NCBI GenBank assembly: GCA_015056005.1
Contig: SVHB01000020.1
Coordinates: 1-36,904, forward strand
DNA: 36,904 nt
Reading direction: 5' to 3'
From: Clostridiales bacterium
GTDB lineage: Bacteria; Bacillota; Clostridia; Christensenellales; UBA1750
Each line of letters starts with the position of its first letter. Position 1 is the first letter of the stretch. Shown here piece by piece: positions 23,005 to 31,228 of this stretch. The position numbers were made by a program, and so were the translations under genes. The notes beneath the pieces were generated by a model. That model did no database searches. It was given only the letters and a program-made list of their open reading frames with translations, and was not told the DNA's origin.

Positions 23005-25854
23005 TCATTCAAAAGTTAGATCGCCGGTGTAGGGCGAAACTGCGCTCAGATCACCGATTGCGATAAGCTCCTTTTTTGCAAATTTGCGCAGTATGGAGCG
23101 GTCTTCGTTTGAATATTTTTTAAGAAGATCAAAGCCCAGAGCGCTTGTGCATCTTGCCGCGCTTGCCGCAAGCCTTAATTCAAGCAGCGCGCAGAATATC
23201 GGAGACATACTGTGACCGATGAGGGGAGAATCGGGAGCTTCGTTGTTTATAGTCGCAAAGCCGCCGATGTATTCCTTCCTGAGCAGGTTTTCCATGGGCT
23301 CGACCAAAGACTCATGCGGGTTTCTTTCAACAGCCTGACTTAGCAGATACAGGAACTTGAAATGGGGAGCTTTCCAGCCGTCTATGCGCTCGTAGCCGTA
23401 TATTTTGCCGTAATACCCGTGGTCCTTGGCGTAATAGCATCTGCCACCCGAGCAGGAAAGATCGATAATGGCTTTAAGCTGATCGTGATCGAGCTTGGAA
23501 TTTCGGATGAGGGGAGCAAAGAGCCTGAGCGCGCTAACATATTCCGCTATCTTTTCGTCCTCGTTTGCCTTTGATGCATAAAGTATGCTCAGGAGCCTTT
23601 GATATGCTGCCTCGGCTGCACCGGGAAGATCATGCCATGCTGCAAGGGATAGAGCTGTATCGCTGTCCTTATGGCTCATATAATAGCTTTCCAAAGCCTT
23701 GATAGTGCCGGAGTCGGTAGTCCTGTAGAGCTTTAGCATTGCCTCGATATCGTTTGCTTCGCAAAGCTCGATCAGCTCCGATACGGTGTTTTTAGTCGGT
23801 TCAACAAATGTCCAATCAGGAAGTATGCCCTGTGATTTGAGCTCATCCTGCACTGGAGTAAGATCAATATCCCTGATTGATTTGTGCTGCTTGATCGCCT
23901 GCGCGGCAGCAAGACCCACGGCATAGCCGGCGTGACGAAGATCAGCGTTCATTCTGCCGATGGTGTTCGCGTCTCTGGTTGCGGAATAGGCCTTTGCGGT
24001 GACCAGCATGTTTTCAAGGTCGCGGACTATATAGCTCCTGTAGGGGATTCTTGCGCGCTGTTCCTTGCCGACGGATTTGGCAAGCTCCATATCATCGTAG
24101 ATCGAACTGCCCTTGCCGTGCTGGTCAAAGGGGGTAAGGGTCACGCAGATTGTGTCGTCAAACACCTTTTCGTCCCATATCTCGTCCAGCTTCTGCACGT
24201 GATCGCCTATTATCCTTCTGGACTCGCGTACGGTCAGAAGGGGAGAATAACGGATATCGCTGTTGTCGTGCTGACCCAAATACATGCCGCGAAGCTGGTC
24301 TTCGTAGGAATCCATGTCGATCATATCGTTATCGCCGTGGAACCTATTTTCCATGAAGTTGGTCATCTTCCACAGGTTTTCGCCCCATGTGCTGTAGGTC
24401 TGGACGTTTCCGTCCCTCTTATCGCCCAGCTCATATGCGGCACCCGAAAGGTAAGCGGCAACTCCGTCGCCTGTAGCATCAACGAACACATCCGCTTCTA
24501 TCCTGAACAGACCGCCCATATCGCACAATATAAGCGAATTTACTTTTTTGCCGCTCTTATCGCAGCCGCAGACCAAGGTATTGAAATAATAATGATTCTC
24601 ATTTGCTTTGGTCAGAAGGTTGTTGAGATAAAGCTCGGAACCGTTTTCGCCGATATGGTATTTTCTGCCAAGCTTGGCAGATTCCGCGTCGAAGGTCTCG
24701 TTGCGTCCCTTTTTATGACCGTGCCAGTAGCCCATTACCATGCCGAGCGTTCTGGTGCCGCCGGGCATTGCGCAGATATCGGCAAGAGCTGCGGTGATGC
24801 CGCTGTCTGTCAATGCCTCAAGGGTCTGTATGCCGGAAGTACCGCCGCCTGCGACCATAACGGGCACGTTTTCCCTTACGGGAATGAGGTTTGCGGGCAG
24901 CTGCACCGAGGTAAGCGTAAGCCCGTTTCTGAATTCGACCGCAGGGTCTTTGAAGGTCTTACAAAGGGAGAGATCGATATCGCCGTTTGCGGTAATGATC
25001 CTGTCAGCATCGGCAGACGGAGATATTCCTTCTGATATCCTTGCGATCTCGGATGCGATATCATCGTACATATCATAAAGCGCGGTGACTCCCAATGGCT
25101 CGGGAAGCTGAGTCTCAAGCACATGATAGCCGCAAAGATCAATGGTCTGCTGCCGTTTAACATTATGTAAGGTCAGCTCGTTATGGCACATGTTATGCAG
25201 CTTTGCATCCTTAAAAGCGGGATGGGTCTGCGTGAGGTGTTCAAAAACATCGAAGGAGATGCGCCTTAGAGCGGGCAGCTCCCTCTGCGGATTTACAACG
25301 GCGGTTTTATTGACCTGTTTTGCAAATCTAAGCTCAATGACTATGCTGTCCGGGCGGACGGAAAGATGGATCCTTACCTTGTTGTCTGTAAGTCCAAACG
25401 AAGCGGGGACTTCGATCTCGGGCAGGAAAACAGGGTGATTCATGTTTACGACCGTAAGGTTATAGCGGTATTCTGCGATCTGCTCTTTTATATCGGCAAA
25501 AAGGAGACCCTGAGTGTCTATAACTAGATCGGATTTTAGAAGATGGGTGCCAAAGGGTGTGGCTGCAAGAACGCCTGCTGCTGTGTTTTTTGATGCAAGT
25601 ATGCCGCCTGCCTGAGCGTTTAAGAGCACATTGTTGCCCATATCAAGCTGCTGGGAAAGCAGGGATTTGCCCACTGCGCCTGTCTGAACGGTTATTTCGG
25701 ATTTGCCTGATTTCAGCCATTCCTGACATGCTGCGGTTATTTCATGGCCGAGCGTCTGGCGGGATTCGAGTATGGTCACATCAAAGCCGAGTTTCTTTGC
25801 CGCACGTGCCGCAGCGCAGCCCTTTAAGCCGCCGCCGATAACCGTAAGCTTCAT
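23005..25854 (-). CDS. Large FAD-dependent oxidoreductase with two Rossmann motifs
   Basis: The 949-residue product, cytoplasmic with no signal peptide, is of unknown substrate. A first dinucleotide-binding motif opens the protein (GGGLKGCAAARAAKKLGFDV). A second, at about 330-350 (VPVMVAGGGTSGIQTLEALT), starts a full FAD_oxidored-type domain with DICAMPGGTRTLGMVMGYWH, the VFVDATGDGVAAYLSGA segment and SATRDANTIGRMNADLRHAG. The last about 270 residues look helical and HEAT-like (LCEANDIEAMLKLYRT, then SLAAWHDLPGAAEAAYQRLL). Members of the FAD_oxidored family are common in gut-bacterial glycan loci, mostly uncharacterised. It is divergent from EFR1, a possible electron carrier partner. GAGGTG precedes the ATG. 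Confidence 0.82.
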   Translation of the reverse strand: MKLTVIGGGLKGCAAARAAKKLGFDVTILESRQTLGHEITAACQEWLKSGKSEITVQTGAVGKSLLSQQLDMGNNVLLNAQAGGILASKNTAAGVLAATPFGTHLLKSDLVIDTQGLLFADIKEQIAEYRYNLTVVNMNHPVFLPEIEVPASFGLTDNKVRIHLSVRPDSIVIELRFAKQVNKTAVVNPQRELPALRRISFDVFEHLTQTHPAFKDAKLHNMCHNELTLHNVKRQQTIDLCGYHVLETQLPEPLGVTALYDMYDDIASEIARISEGISPSADADRIITANGDIDLSLCKTFKDPAVEFRNGLTLTSVQLPANLIPVRENVPVMVAGGGTSGIQTLEALTDSGITAALADICAMPGGTRTLGMVMGYWHGHKKGRNETFDAESAKLGRKYHIGENGSELYLNNLLTKANENHYYFNTLVCGCDKSGKKVNSLILCDMGGLFRIEADVFVDATGDGVAAYLSGAAYELGDKRDGNVQTYSTWGENLWKMTNFMENRFHGDNDMIDMDSYEDQLRGMYLGQHDNSDIRYSPLLTVRESRRIIGDHVQKLDEIWDEKVFDDTICVTLTPFDQHGKGSSIYDDMELAKSVGKEQRARIPYRSYIVRDLENMLVTAKAYSATRDANTIGRMNADLRHAGYAVGLAAAQAIKQHKSIRDIDLTPVQDELKSQGILPDWTFVEPTKNTVSELIELCEANDIEAMLKLYRTTDSGTIKALESYYMSHKDSDTALSLAAWHDLPGAAEAAYQRLLSILYASKANEDEKIAEYVSALRLFAPLIRNSKLDHDQLKAIIDLSCSGGRCYYAKDHGYYGKIYGYERIDGWKAPHFKFLYLLSQAVERNPHESLVEPMENLLRKEYIGGFATINNEAPDSPLIGHSMSPIFCALLELRLAASAARCTSALGFDLLKKYSNEDRSILRKFAKKELIAIGDLSAVSPYTGDLTFE

Positions 25855-25884
25855 AATAACACCTCATTTTTACCTGTTTAAGCC

Positions 25885-25893
25885 ATTATAGCA
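25885..25893 (-). promoter_or_regulatory. Extended -10 promoter for the FAD oxidoreductase
   Basis: On the minus strand TGC-TATAAT (25893-25885) matches the TGnTATAAT extended -10 consensus. No convincing -35 is seen 16-18 bases upstream. It lies 31 bases before the start codon. Confidence 0.55.
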
Positions 25894-25951
25894 TATATAA
25901 TACTGAAAGTCTTTACACTATTGTTGTAATTGAATAAAAACTCATATTTGC

Positions 25952-25981
25952 TTGCAAGTATATGTCGAAATTTGGTAATAT
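25952..25981 (+). promoter_or_regulatory. Promoter of the EFR1-URO-D-MATE-DUF4965 operon
   Basis: TTGCAA (25952-25957), 18 bases, TAATAT (25976-25981), upstream of the GGGAGGGA ribosome site (25998-26005). Confidence 0.5.
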
Positions 25982-26010
25982 AGATATATACATTTTAGGG
26001 AGGGATCCCA

Positions 26011-26778
26011 GTGAATACTGTGATATACTATTTTTCCGGTACGGGAAATTCTTTGACCACTGCAAGAATGATAGCTGACGGGCTGGGAGATACAAGGCTT
26101 GTCTCAATAGCTTCAAAGAAGGACTGCTTAAGCATTAGCGAAAACGCCGAGAGGGTGGGTTTTGTATTTCCCATCTATTATGGAAATATGCCTTATTCCG
26201 TGCGTGAGCTGATATCCAAAACGGTGTTCAAACCGGATGCTTTCATTTTCAGCGTTTGCACCTATCGCGGGCACTCAGGCGATATCGCTTTGCGCATGGA
26301 TCAGCTTTTGCGCACGCGCGGGCGCACGCTTTCGCTATCTCTCGGGCTTCCCATGCCGGGCAACAGCTTCATAAACGCCCCGGAAGTTGATCAGGAGCAT
26401 CTGAAAAACCAGAAGGCGAATGTTTTGTCGATCATTGAAAAAATAGAGTTAGGCGAAAAGGAAGATTATTATAGCAAAAAGGTGCTTTTGTCTACTCCCG
26501 TGGATATCGCAAGCAATTTCAGAGGAATAAAGGCTGATGATAACTGCACCGGCTGCGGGCTTTGCGCCATGATCTGCCCCAGAAACAATATAAAAATTGA
26601 AGACGGGCGCGCTCAGATGGGCGAAGACTGCGTTTCCTGCCTCGCCTGCTTCCATTGGTGCTCAAGGGAAGCCATATACATGAGCAAGCAGGAAAATATT
26701 GCCAGAAGGAAAAAGTATCACCATCCCGATATCGATGTGCAGGACATGATACTTCAAAAATATGATACGGAGGAATGA
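26011..26778 (+). CDS. EFR1-family flavodoxin-ferredoxin protein
   Basis: Electron carrier of 255 residues joining two redox domains. A flavodoxin-like domain (about 1-160) opens with YFSGTGNSLTTARMIADGL, whose STGNS-like loop binds FMN phosphate. A C-terminal pair of 4Fe-4S clusters has CTGCGLCAMICP and CVSCLACFHWC (about 178-215). EFR1 proteins are typical of anaerobic Clostridia; specific partners are mostly unknown. The start is GTG with GGGAGGGA five bases upstream. It is first in a four-gene operon and divergent from the large FAD oxidoreductase, which makes it a candidate reductant for that enzyme. Confidence 0.9.
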   Translation: MNTVIYYFSGTGNSLTTARMIADGLGDTRLVSIASKKDCLSISENAERVGFVFPIYYGNMPYSVRELISKTVFKPDAFIFSVCTYRGHSGDIALRMDQLLRTRGRTLSLSLGLPMPGNSFINAPEVDQEHLKNQKANVLSIIEKIELGEKEDYYSKKVLLSTPVDIASNFRGIKADDNCTGCGLCAMICPRNNIKIEDGRAQMGEDCVSCLACFHWCSREAIYMSKQENIARRKKYHHPDIDVQDMILQKYDTEE

Positions 26779-26780
26779 GC

Positions 26781-27842
26781 ATGCCTTTGCATTTTGATCG
26801 CGACAGAATGCTAGAGGTGTTGATCTCTCACGATAAATGGTGGTCGGGAGAGCTGGAAAGACCGCTTGTGCATGTTACCGTATCCGATGCATATGAAAGG
26901 GAAGATACGAAATTCCCGCTGCTAGATCAGTCAAACTGCATGGATGAAAATATATCGCCCGAGCAGGTGATAGACGCTCTGGATGCGGAGCTGAGCAGCA
27001 GGCAATTCATGGGCGACGCCTTTCCCATGGTCAATTTTGCTGCCTTCGGTCCGGGCGTGCTCGCAGCGCTTTCGGGAGCACGGCTTGATAATTCGTCGGG
27101 CAGGGTATGGTTTTTCTATGACGGCGATAAAGGGATCGAAAATATCCATATAAAATACGATCCTGACTGTGCCGCGGCAAAAAGGATAAAGGCCATTTAC
27201 AAGGCAGGTCTTGAAAAATGGGATGGCAGCGTTATACTGGGCATGCCGGACCTCGGCGGCGTGATGGATGTTGTGGCTTCCTTCAGGGGCAGCGAGGATC
27301 TTTTGCTTGATCTTTACGACGCGCCCGATCAGGTGGAGCGGCTTATAAGAGAGGCAGAAGCAGCCTGGCACGAAGCCTATGAGGATTTCAGCCGCGTTTT
27401 GGCAAGCCAGAAATGTCACACGGATTGGTCGGGGCTTTTGAGCAGCGAGCCTTCGTATATATTGCAGAGCGATTTTTCATATATGATAGGAAATCCCATG
27501 TTCAAGCGCTTTGTGCTGCCAACGCTTAAAAGGGATGTAAAAAAGCTTAAAAACACCATCTATCATCTGGACGGCATAGGAGAACTTAACCATCTTGATG
27601 ATATACTGAGCATAAAGGAGCTTGCTGCGGTGCAGTGGGTGCCCGGCGACGGTCAGCTGCCTGCCGAGCATTGGCTCGACATATACCAAAGAATCGCAGC
27701 TGCGGGCAAGCATTCCATGATCGTTGGAGGCTTTGAAAGCTATCTAAAGGTGCTGAGCGAGGTTCATCAGACCCCCTATGCATCCTTCGGCTTCAAAAAG
27801 AAAGATATGGCAATAGCCGAAGCGGTCATAAAAGCAAGATAA
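26781..27842 (+). CDS. URO-D-fold protein of unknown function
   Basis: The 353-residue product belongs to the uroporphyrinogen decarboxylase/MtaA-like TIM-barrel superfamily, judged from the GMPDLGGVMDVVASFRGSED segment (about 155-175) and the C-terminal TIYHLDGIGELNHLDDIL and VQWVPGDGQ segments (about 258-292). In MtaA/CmuA methyltransferases the H-x-C at this place binds zinc; here it is H-L-D, so cobalamin-linked methyl transfer by that chemistry is doubtful. No heme gene is nearby, so true HemE is unlikely. ATG 26775 overlaps the EFR1 stop, but CGGAGG (26768-26773) spaces better to ATG 26781. It lies in an operon with EFR1, MATE and DUF4965 genes. Substrate unknown. Confidence 0.75.
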   Translation: MPLHFDRDRMLEVLISHDKWWSGELERPLVHVTVSDAYEREDTKFPLLDQSNCMDENISPEQVIDALDAELSSRQFMGDAFPMVNFAAFGPGVLAALSGARLDNSSGRVWFFYDGDKGIENIHIKYDPDCAAAKRIKAIYKAGLEKWDGSVILGMPDLGGVMDVVASFRGSEDLLLDLYDAPDQVERLIREAEAAWHEAYEDFSRVLASQKCHTDWSGLLSSEPSYILQSDFSYMIGNPMFKRFVLPTLKRDVKKLKNTIYHLDGIGELNHLDDILSIKELAAVQWVPGDGQLPAEHWLDIYQRIAAAGKHSMIVGGFESYLKVLSEVHQTPYASFGFKKKDMAIAEAVIKAR

Positions 27843-27855
27843 AAGAGGAGATACT

Positions 27856-29217
27856 ATGCGGATAATTACGAGGGATAAAACCTATTACAAGAGCCTTGTG
27901 ACGCTTGCGATCCCGGTCGCGCTGCAGGGACTCATCACCTTCCTTGTAAACTTTGCCGATAACCTGATGGTAAACTCGCTTGGCGATGCGGCGGTTTCGG
28001 GCGTTTACATGGGAAATCAGATCCAGACATTTATCCAGATGTTCACATCGGGCATAGGCGGTTCTATAGTCATAATCGCGGCTCAGTATTGGGGAAAGCG
28101 CGATACCGAGCGCATCCGCTGCCTTGTGGCGACGGGCGTCAAGATCGCGGCGCTTGTGGGTGTTATCTTTTCCGCGATAGGGCTTTTGTTCCCATCCCAG
28201 ATAATCAGAATATTCATAAATGACCCGGAAGTTATAGCGCAGGGCACGATATACCTTAAATGGGTGTGTCTGTCCTATGCGTTTTTCTGTGTGACTCAGG
28301 CGCTCATATCGGCAATGAGATCGGTCGAGGTCACTAAGGTCGGGCTCATAGTCTCCATATCATCTCTTTTTGTAAATATCTCGCTTAACTATGTGCTCAT
28401 CTTCGGCAAGCTCGGCTTCCCCGCGATGGGCGTAAAAGGCGCGGCAATAGCTACTCTCGTTTCGAGAATGGCGGAGACGGCGGTAATAGCGTATTATGTG
28501 CTTATCTATGATAAGAGGCTCGGCTTTGGCATAAAGGATCTTCTGCTTTCAGACAAGCAGCTTACGCATGATTTTATCAAATACGGTCTGCCCCTTGTAG
28601 CCGGCGAGATCGTCTGGTCGGTCAACATGATGTGCAACTCCAAGATACTTGGCGGCTACGGCGCAGCGGTCGTTACCGCAGCCAGCGTAGCAAACACACT
28701 CCAGACCCTTGCGCTCATCACCATCAGCGGTCTTGCTTCCGCAGTTGGAATTATCACCGGCAAGACCATAGGCGCGGGCAAGAAGGAGCTTATGAAGGAA
28801 TACGCTATGACCACTCAGGTAATCTTCCTCTGCGTGGGTCTTCTCTCGGGCGCACTGGTATTTGGCATCAGCAAATTCTTCGTGGGTCTCTATACCGGTA
28901 TTTCCGCAGATGCCGCTGCTCAGGCGCTGCTGCTTGCAAGGGTAATATCCGTCACCATCATCGGTACAGGATACCAGATGCCCTGCCTGTTCGGTCTTGT
29001 AAAATCTGGCGGCGATATCCACTTCGTTTTCAAAAACGACAGTATTTTCGTTTTCTGCGTTGTTCTTCCCTCTGCAATACTTGCTTCCTATCTCGGCGCA
29101 CCTGCGTGGGTGACCTTTGCCTGCCTTAAATGCGACCAGATACTCAAGTGCTTCGTCGCTGTGGTCAAGATCAACAAATTCAACTGGATGAAAGACCTGA
29201 CCCGCAAGGCAGGTTGA
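27856..29217 (+). CDS. MATE-family efflux transporter
   Basis: The 453-residue inner-membrane protein has about 12 hydrophobic segments and two homologous halves, as in Na+- or H+-driven multidrug and toxic compound exporters. The N-terminal LVTLAIPVALQGLITFLVNF and DNLMVNSLGDAAVSGVYMGNQIQ patterns, and the second-half start YGLPLVAGEIVWSVNMMCN, are typical. AGAGGAG precedes the ATG, 13 bases after the URO-D-like gene. Its place in the operon suggests export of a compound made or modified there, or self-protection. Substrate unknown. Confidence 0.9.
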   Translation: MRIITRDKTYYKSLVTLAIPVALQGLITFLVNFADNLMVNSLGDAAVSGVYMGNQIQTFIQMFTSGIGGSIVIIAAQYWGKRDTERIRCLVATGVKIAALVGVIFSAIGLLFPSQIIRIFINDPEVIAQGTIYLKWVCLSYAFFCVTQALISAMRSVEVTKVGLIVSISSLFVNISLNYVLIFGKLGFPAMGVKGAAIATLVSRMAETAVIAYYVLIYDKRLGFGIKDLLLSDKQLTHDFIKYGLPLVAGEIVWSVNMMCNSKILGGYGAAVVTAASVANTLQTLALITISGLASAVGIITGKTIGAGKKELMKEYAMTTQVIFLCVGLLSGALVFGISKFFVGLYTGISADAAAQALLLARVISVTIIGTGYQMPCLFGLVKSGGDIHFVFKNDSIFVFCVVLPSAILASYLGAPAWVTFACLKCDQILKCFVAVVKINKFNWMKDLTRKAG

Positions 29218-29230
29218 TAAGGAGGATAAT

Positions 29231-31189
29231 ATGGCTAAGATCGATCGTTTACCCGCGGTACCGCTCATTACGCATGATCCCTTTATCTCTTACTGGGATG
29301 TTGCCGAATATCCCACAGCCGATAATGTCAGACATTGGACAAACGAAGAAAAGCCCTTTTCCATAATGGCGAATATAGACGGCGTTCCCATGCGCGTGCT
29401 CGGACGCGGCGGCAGGCGCTCCATGGGCTATCAGGGCAAGGAGATCACCCCTCTTTCCACCTCGTATTTTTATGAGGACAGCGGAGTTAAGCTTACTCTT
29501 ACGTTTACCTCTCCGCTTTTGCTGGACGATCTTGATGTGCTTTCAACTCCCATAACCTATATCAGGCTTTCCGCAGAAAACACCGATGGCAGGGAGCATG
29601 ATGTAAAGATTTCATTCTCAGCATCCGAAAAATTCTGCACAAGCGGCGGTGCTGTCCCCGCGATGCGCTTTGACTTCTTTGAGGATGAAGGCATAAAGTT
29701 TGGCTATATGGGACAGAAAAAGCAGTCTCCCCTTGGCGAGAGCGGAGATATGGTCACCATCAACTGGGGCTATCTGCTCTTTGCGGGCAGAAACTGCGAA
29801 ATTCACGACTGCCCCGGCAATAACAACATAAACCTCGGTCTTGATATAAACGAAAAGACTCCTTTTGATACCACCGTTATGGTTGGCTACGACGATATCG
29901 CTTCCATTAACTATTTTGGCAGGCTGCTGCCCGCGTATTACGCAAGAGACGGAAAGACTATCATCGATGCCTTTAAGGAGTTTGACAGAAGAGAAGAGGA
30001 GATACTTAAAAGGTGCGCCGAATTTGATGCTAAGCTGCTTTGCGAGGCGGAAAACATCGGCGGGGAGGATTACGCTGCCATCGTGACCGCCGCATACCGT
30101 CAGAGCATCGCCGCGCATAAGCTCGTTGCCGATGAAAAGGGAAACCTGCTGTTCATCTCCAAGGAAAACAATTCCAACGGCTGCGCGGCAACGGTCGATG
30201 TGAGCTATCCTTCCGTGCCGCTGTACCTGCTTTATTGCCCCGAGCTTGTAAGGGCAATGATGCGCCCCGTGTTCAAATTTGCCAATATGCCAGTTTGGCA
30301 TTACGATTTTGCGCCCCATGACGTTGGCCGCTATCCCGTGCTCAACGGTCAGATATACGCTGCATACCTGCGCAGAAAGAACCACTCCGAGGGCAATACC
30401 ATCGCGCCTTATTACTACTATCCCGCTTCCTATGATGCATATGCTCACAAGACTCAGATGCCCGTTGAGGAATGCGGAAACATGCTTTTGATGGTTGTTG
30501 CGGTCTGCAGTGCAGACGGCAACTGGGATATTGCAAAGGAAAATATAGATACCCTTCGCATGTGGTGCAGATATCTTATTGAATACGGCGAAGATCCCGG
30601 CGAGCAGCTTTGCACCGACGATTTTGCAGGACACCTTGCAAGGAATATCAATCTTTCCGCAAAGGCCATAATGGGTGTTGCAGCCTTCTCCGTGATACTT
30701 GATAATTTAGGCTTTGCAGATGAAGCACAGACATTTATGGAAAACGCGAAGGGCATGGGAAGCCGCTGGCTTGAAAGAGCCGACGCGGGTGATCATACCT
30801 ACCTGACCTTTGATAAGAACGGCTGGAGCCAGAAGTACAATCTTGTTTGGGATAAGCTCTTTGGCTGGAATATCCTGCCCGATGAGTTCTATAAAAAGGA
30901 GCTCAGGAGCTATCTGCCAAGGATCAACAAATACGGTCTGCCCCTTGATTCCAGAGCGCCCTATACCAAATCCGACTGGACCATGTGGGTCGCAGCCATG
31001 GCGGATGAAAGAGAGGTCTTTGACGCTCTTACCGCTCCCATGGCAAGATTTTTAAGAGAATCCACCAGCAGAGTGCCCTTTACCGATTTTTATGATACCG
31101 TGACAGGCACCTGCGAGCAGTTTATCGCAAGAAGCGTTCAGGGCGGTGTGTTCATGCCCATGCTCATGAAGAAATGGACGAATAAGTAG
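29231..31189 (+). CDS. GtaA-type glutaminase-like protein (DUF4965 family)
   Basis: The 652-residue product resembles the fungal glutaminase A/DUF4964-DUF5127-DUF4965-DUF1793 group. Visible signatures are the N-terminal VPLITHDPFISYWD and MANIDGVPMRVLGRG, the middle FISKENNSNGCAATVDVSYP and FAPHDVGRYPVLNGQIYA, and a C-terminal helical toroid with WTMWVAAMADE and GVFMPMLMKKW. Many bacterial members occur in glycan loci, and actual activity may be on glycosides instead of glutamine. No signal peptide is seen, so it is probably cytoplasmic. AAGGAGG precedes the ATG; a strong terminator closes the operon. Confidence 0.82.
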   Translation: MAKIDRLPAVPLITHDPFISYWDVAEYPTADNVRHWTNEEKPFSIMANIDGVPMRVLGRGGRRSMGYQGKEITPLSTSYFYEDSGVKLTLTFTSPLLLDDLDVLSTPITYIRLSAENTDGREHDVKISFSASEKFCTSGGAVPAMRFDFFEDEGIKFGYMGQKKQSPLGESGDMVTINWGYLLFAGRNCEIHDCPGNNNINLGLDINEKTPFDTTVMVGYDDIASINYFGRLLPAYYARDGKTIIDAFKEFDRREEEILKRCAEFDAKLLCEAENIGGEDYAAIVTAAYRQSIAAHKLVADEKGNLLFISKENNSNGCAATVDVSYPSVPLYLLYCPELVRAMMRPVFKFANMPVWHYDFAPHDVGRYPVLNGQIYAAYLRRKNHSEGNTIAPYYYYPASYDAYAHKTQMPVEECGNMLLMVVAVCSADGNWDIAKENIDTLRMWCRYLIEYGEDPGEQLCTDDFAGHLARNINLSAKAIMGVAAFSVILDNLGFADEAQTFMENAKGMGSRWLERADAGDHTYLTFDKNGWSQKYNLVWDKLFGWNILPDEFYKKELRSYLPRINKYGLPLDSRAPYTKSDWTMWVAAMADEREVFDALTAPMARFLRESTSRVPFTDFYDTVTGTCEQFIARSVQGGVFMPMLMKKWTNK

Positions 31190-31197
31190 AATAAATG

Positions 31198-31227
31198 AAA
31201 GGCTCCTATAAAGGAGCCTTTTTTTTT
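31198..31227 (+). terminator. Terminator closing the DUF4965 operon, converging with the cassette
   Basis: AAAGGCTCCT (31198-31207)/AGGAGCCTTT (31212-31221) with an ATAA loop and nine T from 31219. The upstream A-run would let it act on the minus-strand transcript too. Base composition drops directly after it. Confidence 0.9.
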
Positions 31228-31228
31228 G

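Noticed and set aside
23884-25035. 383-codon frame on the plus strand opposite the FAD oxidoreductase
   Set aside because: Shadow frame; the minus-strand protein has clear FAD motifs through the same stretch.
29618-30634. 338-codon frame on the minus strand opposite the GtaA-like gene
   Set aside because: Shadow of the DUF4965-family gene, whose signature motifs lie in exactly this region.
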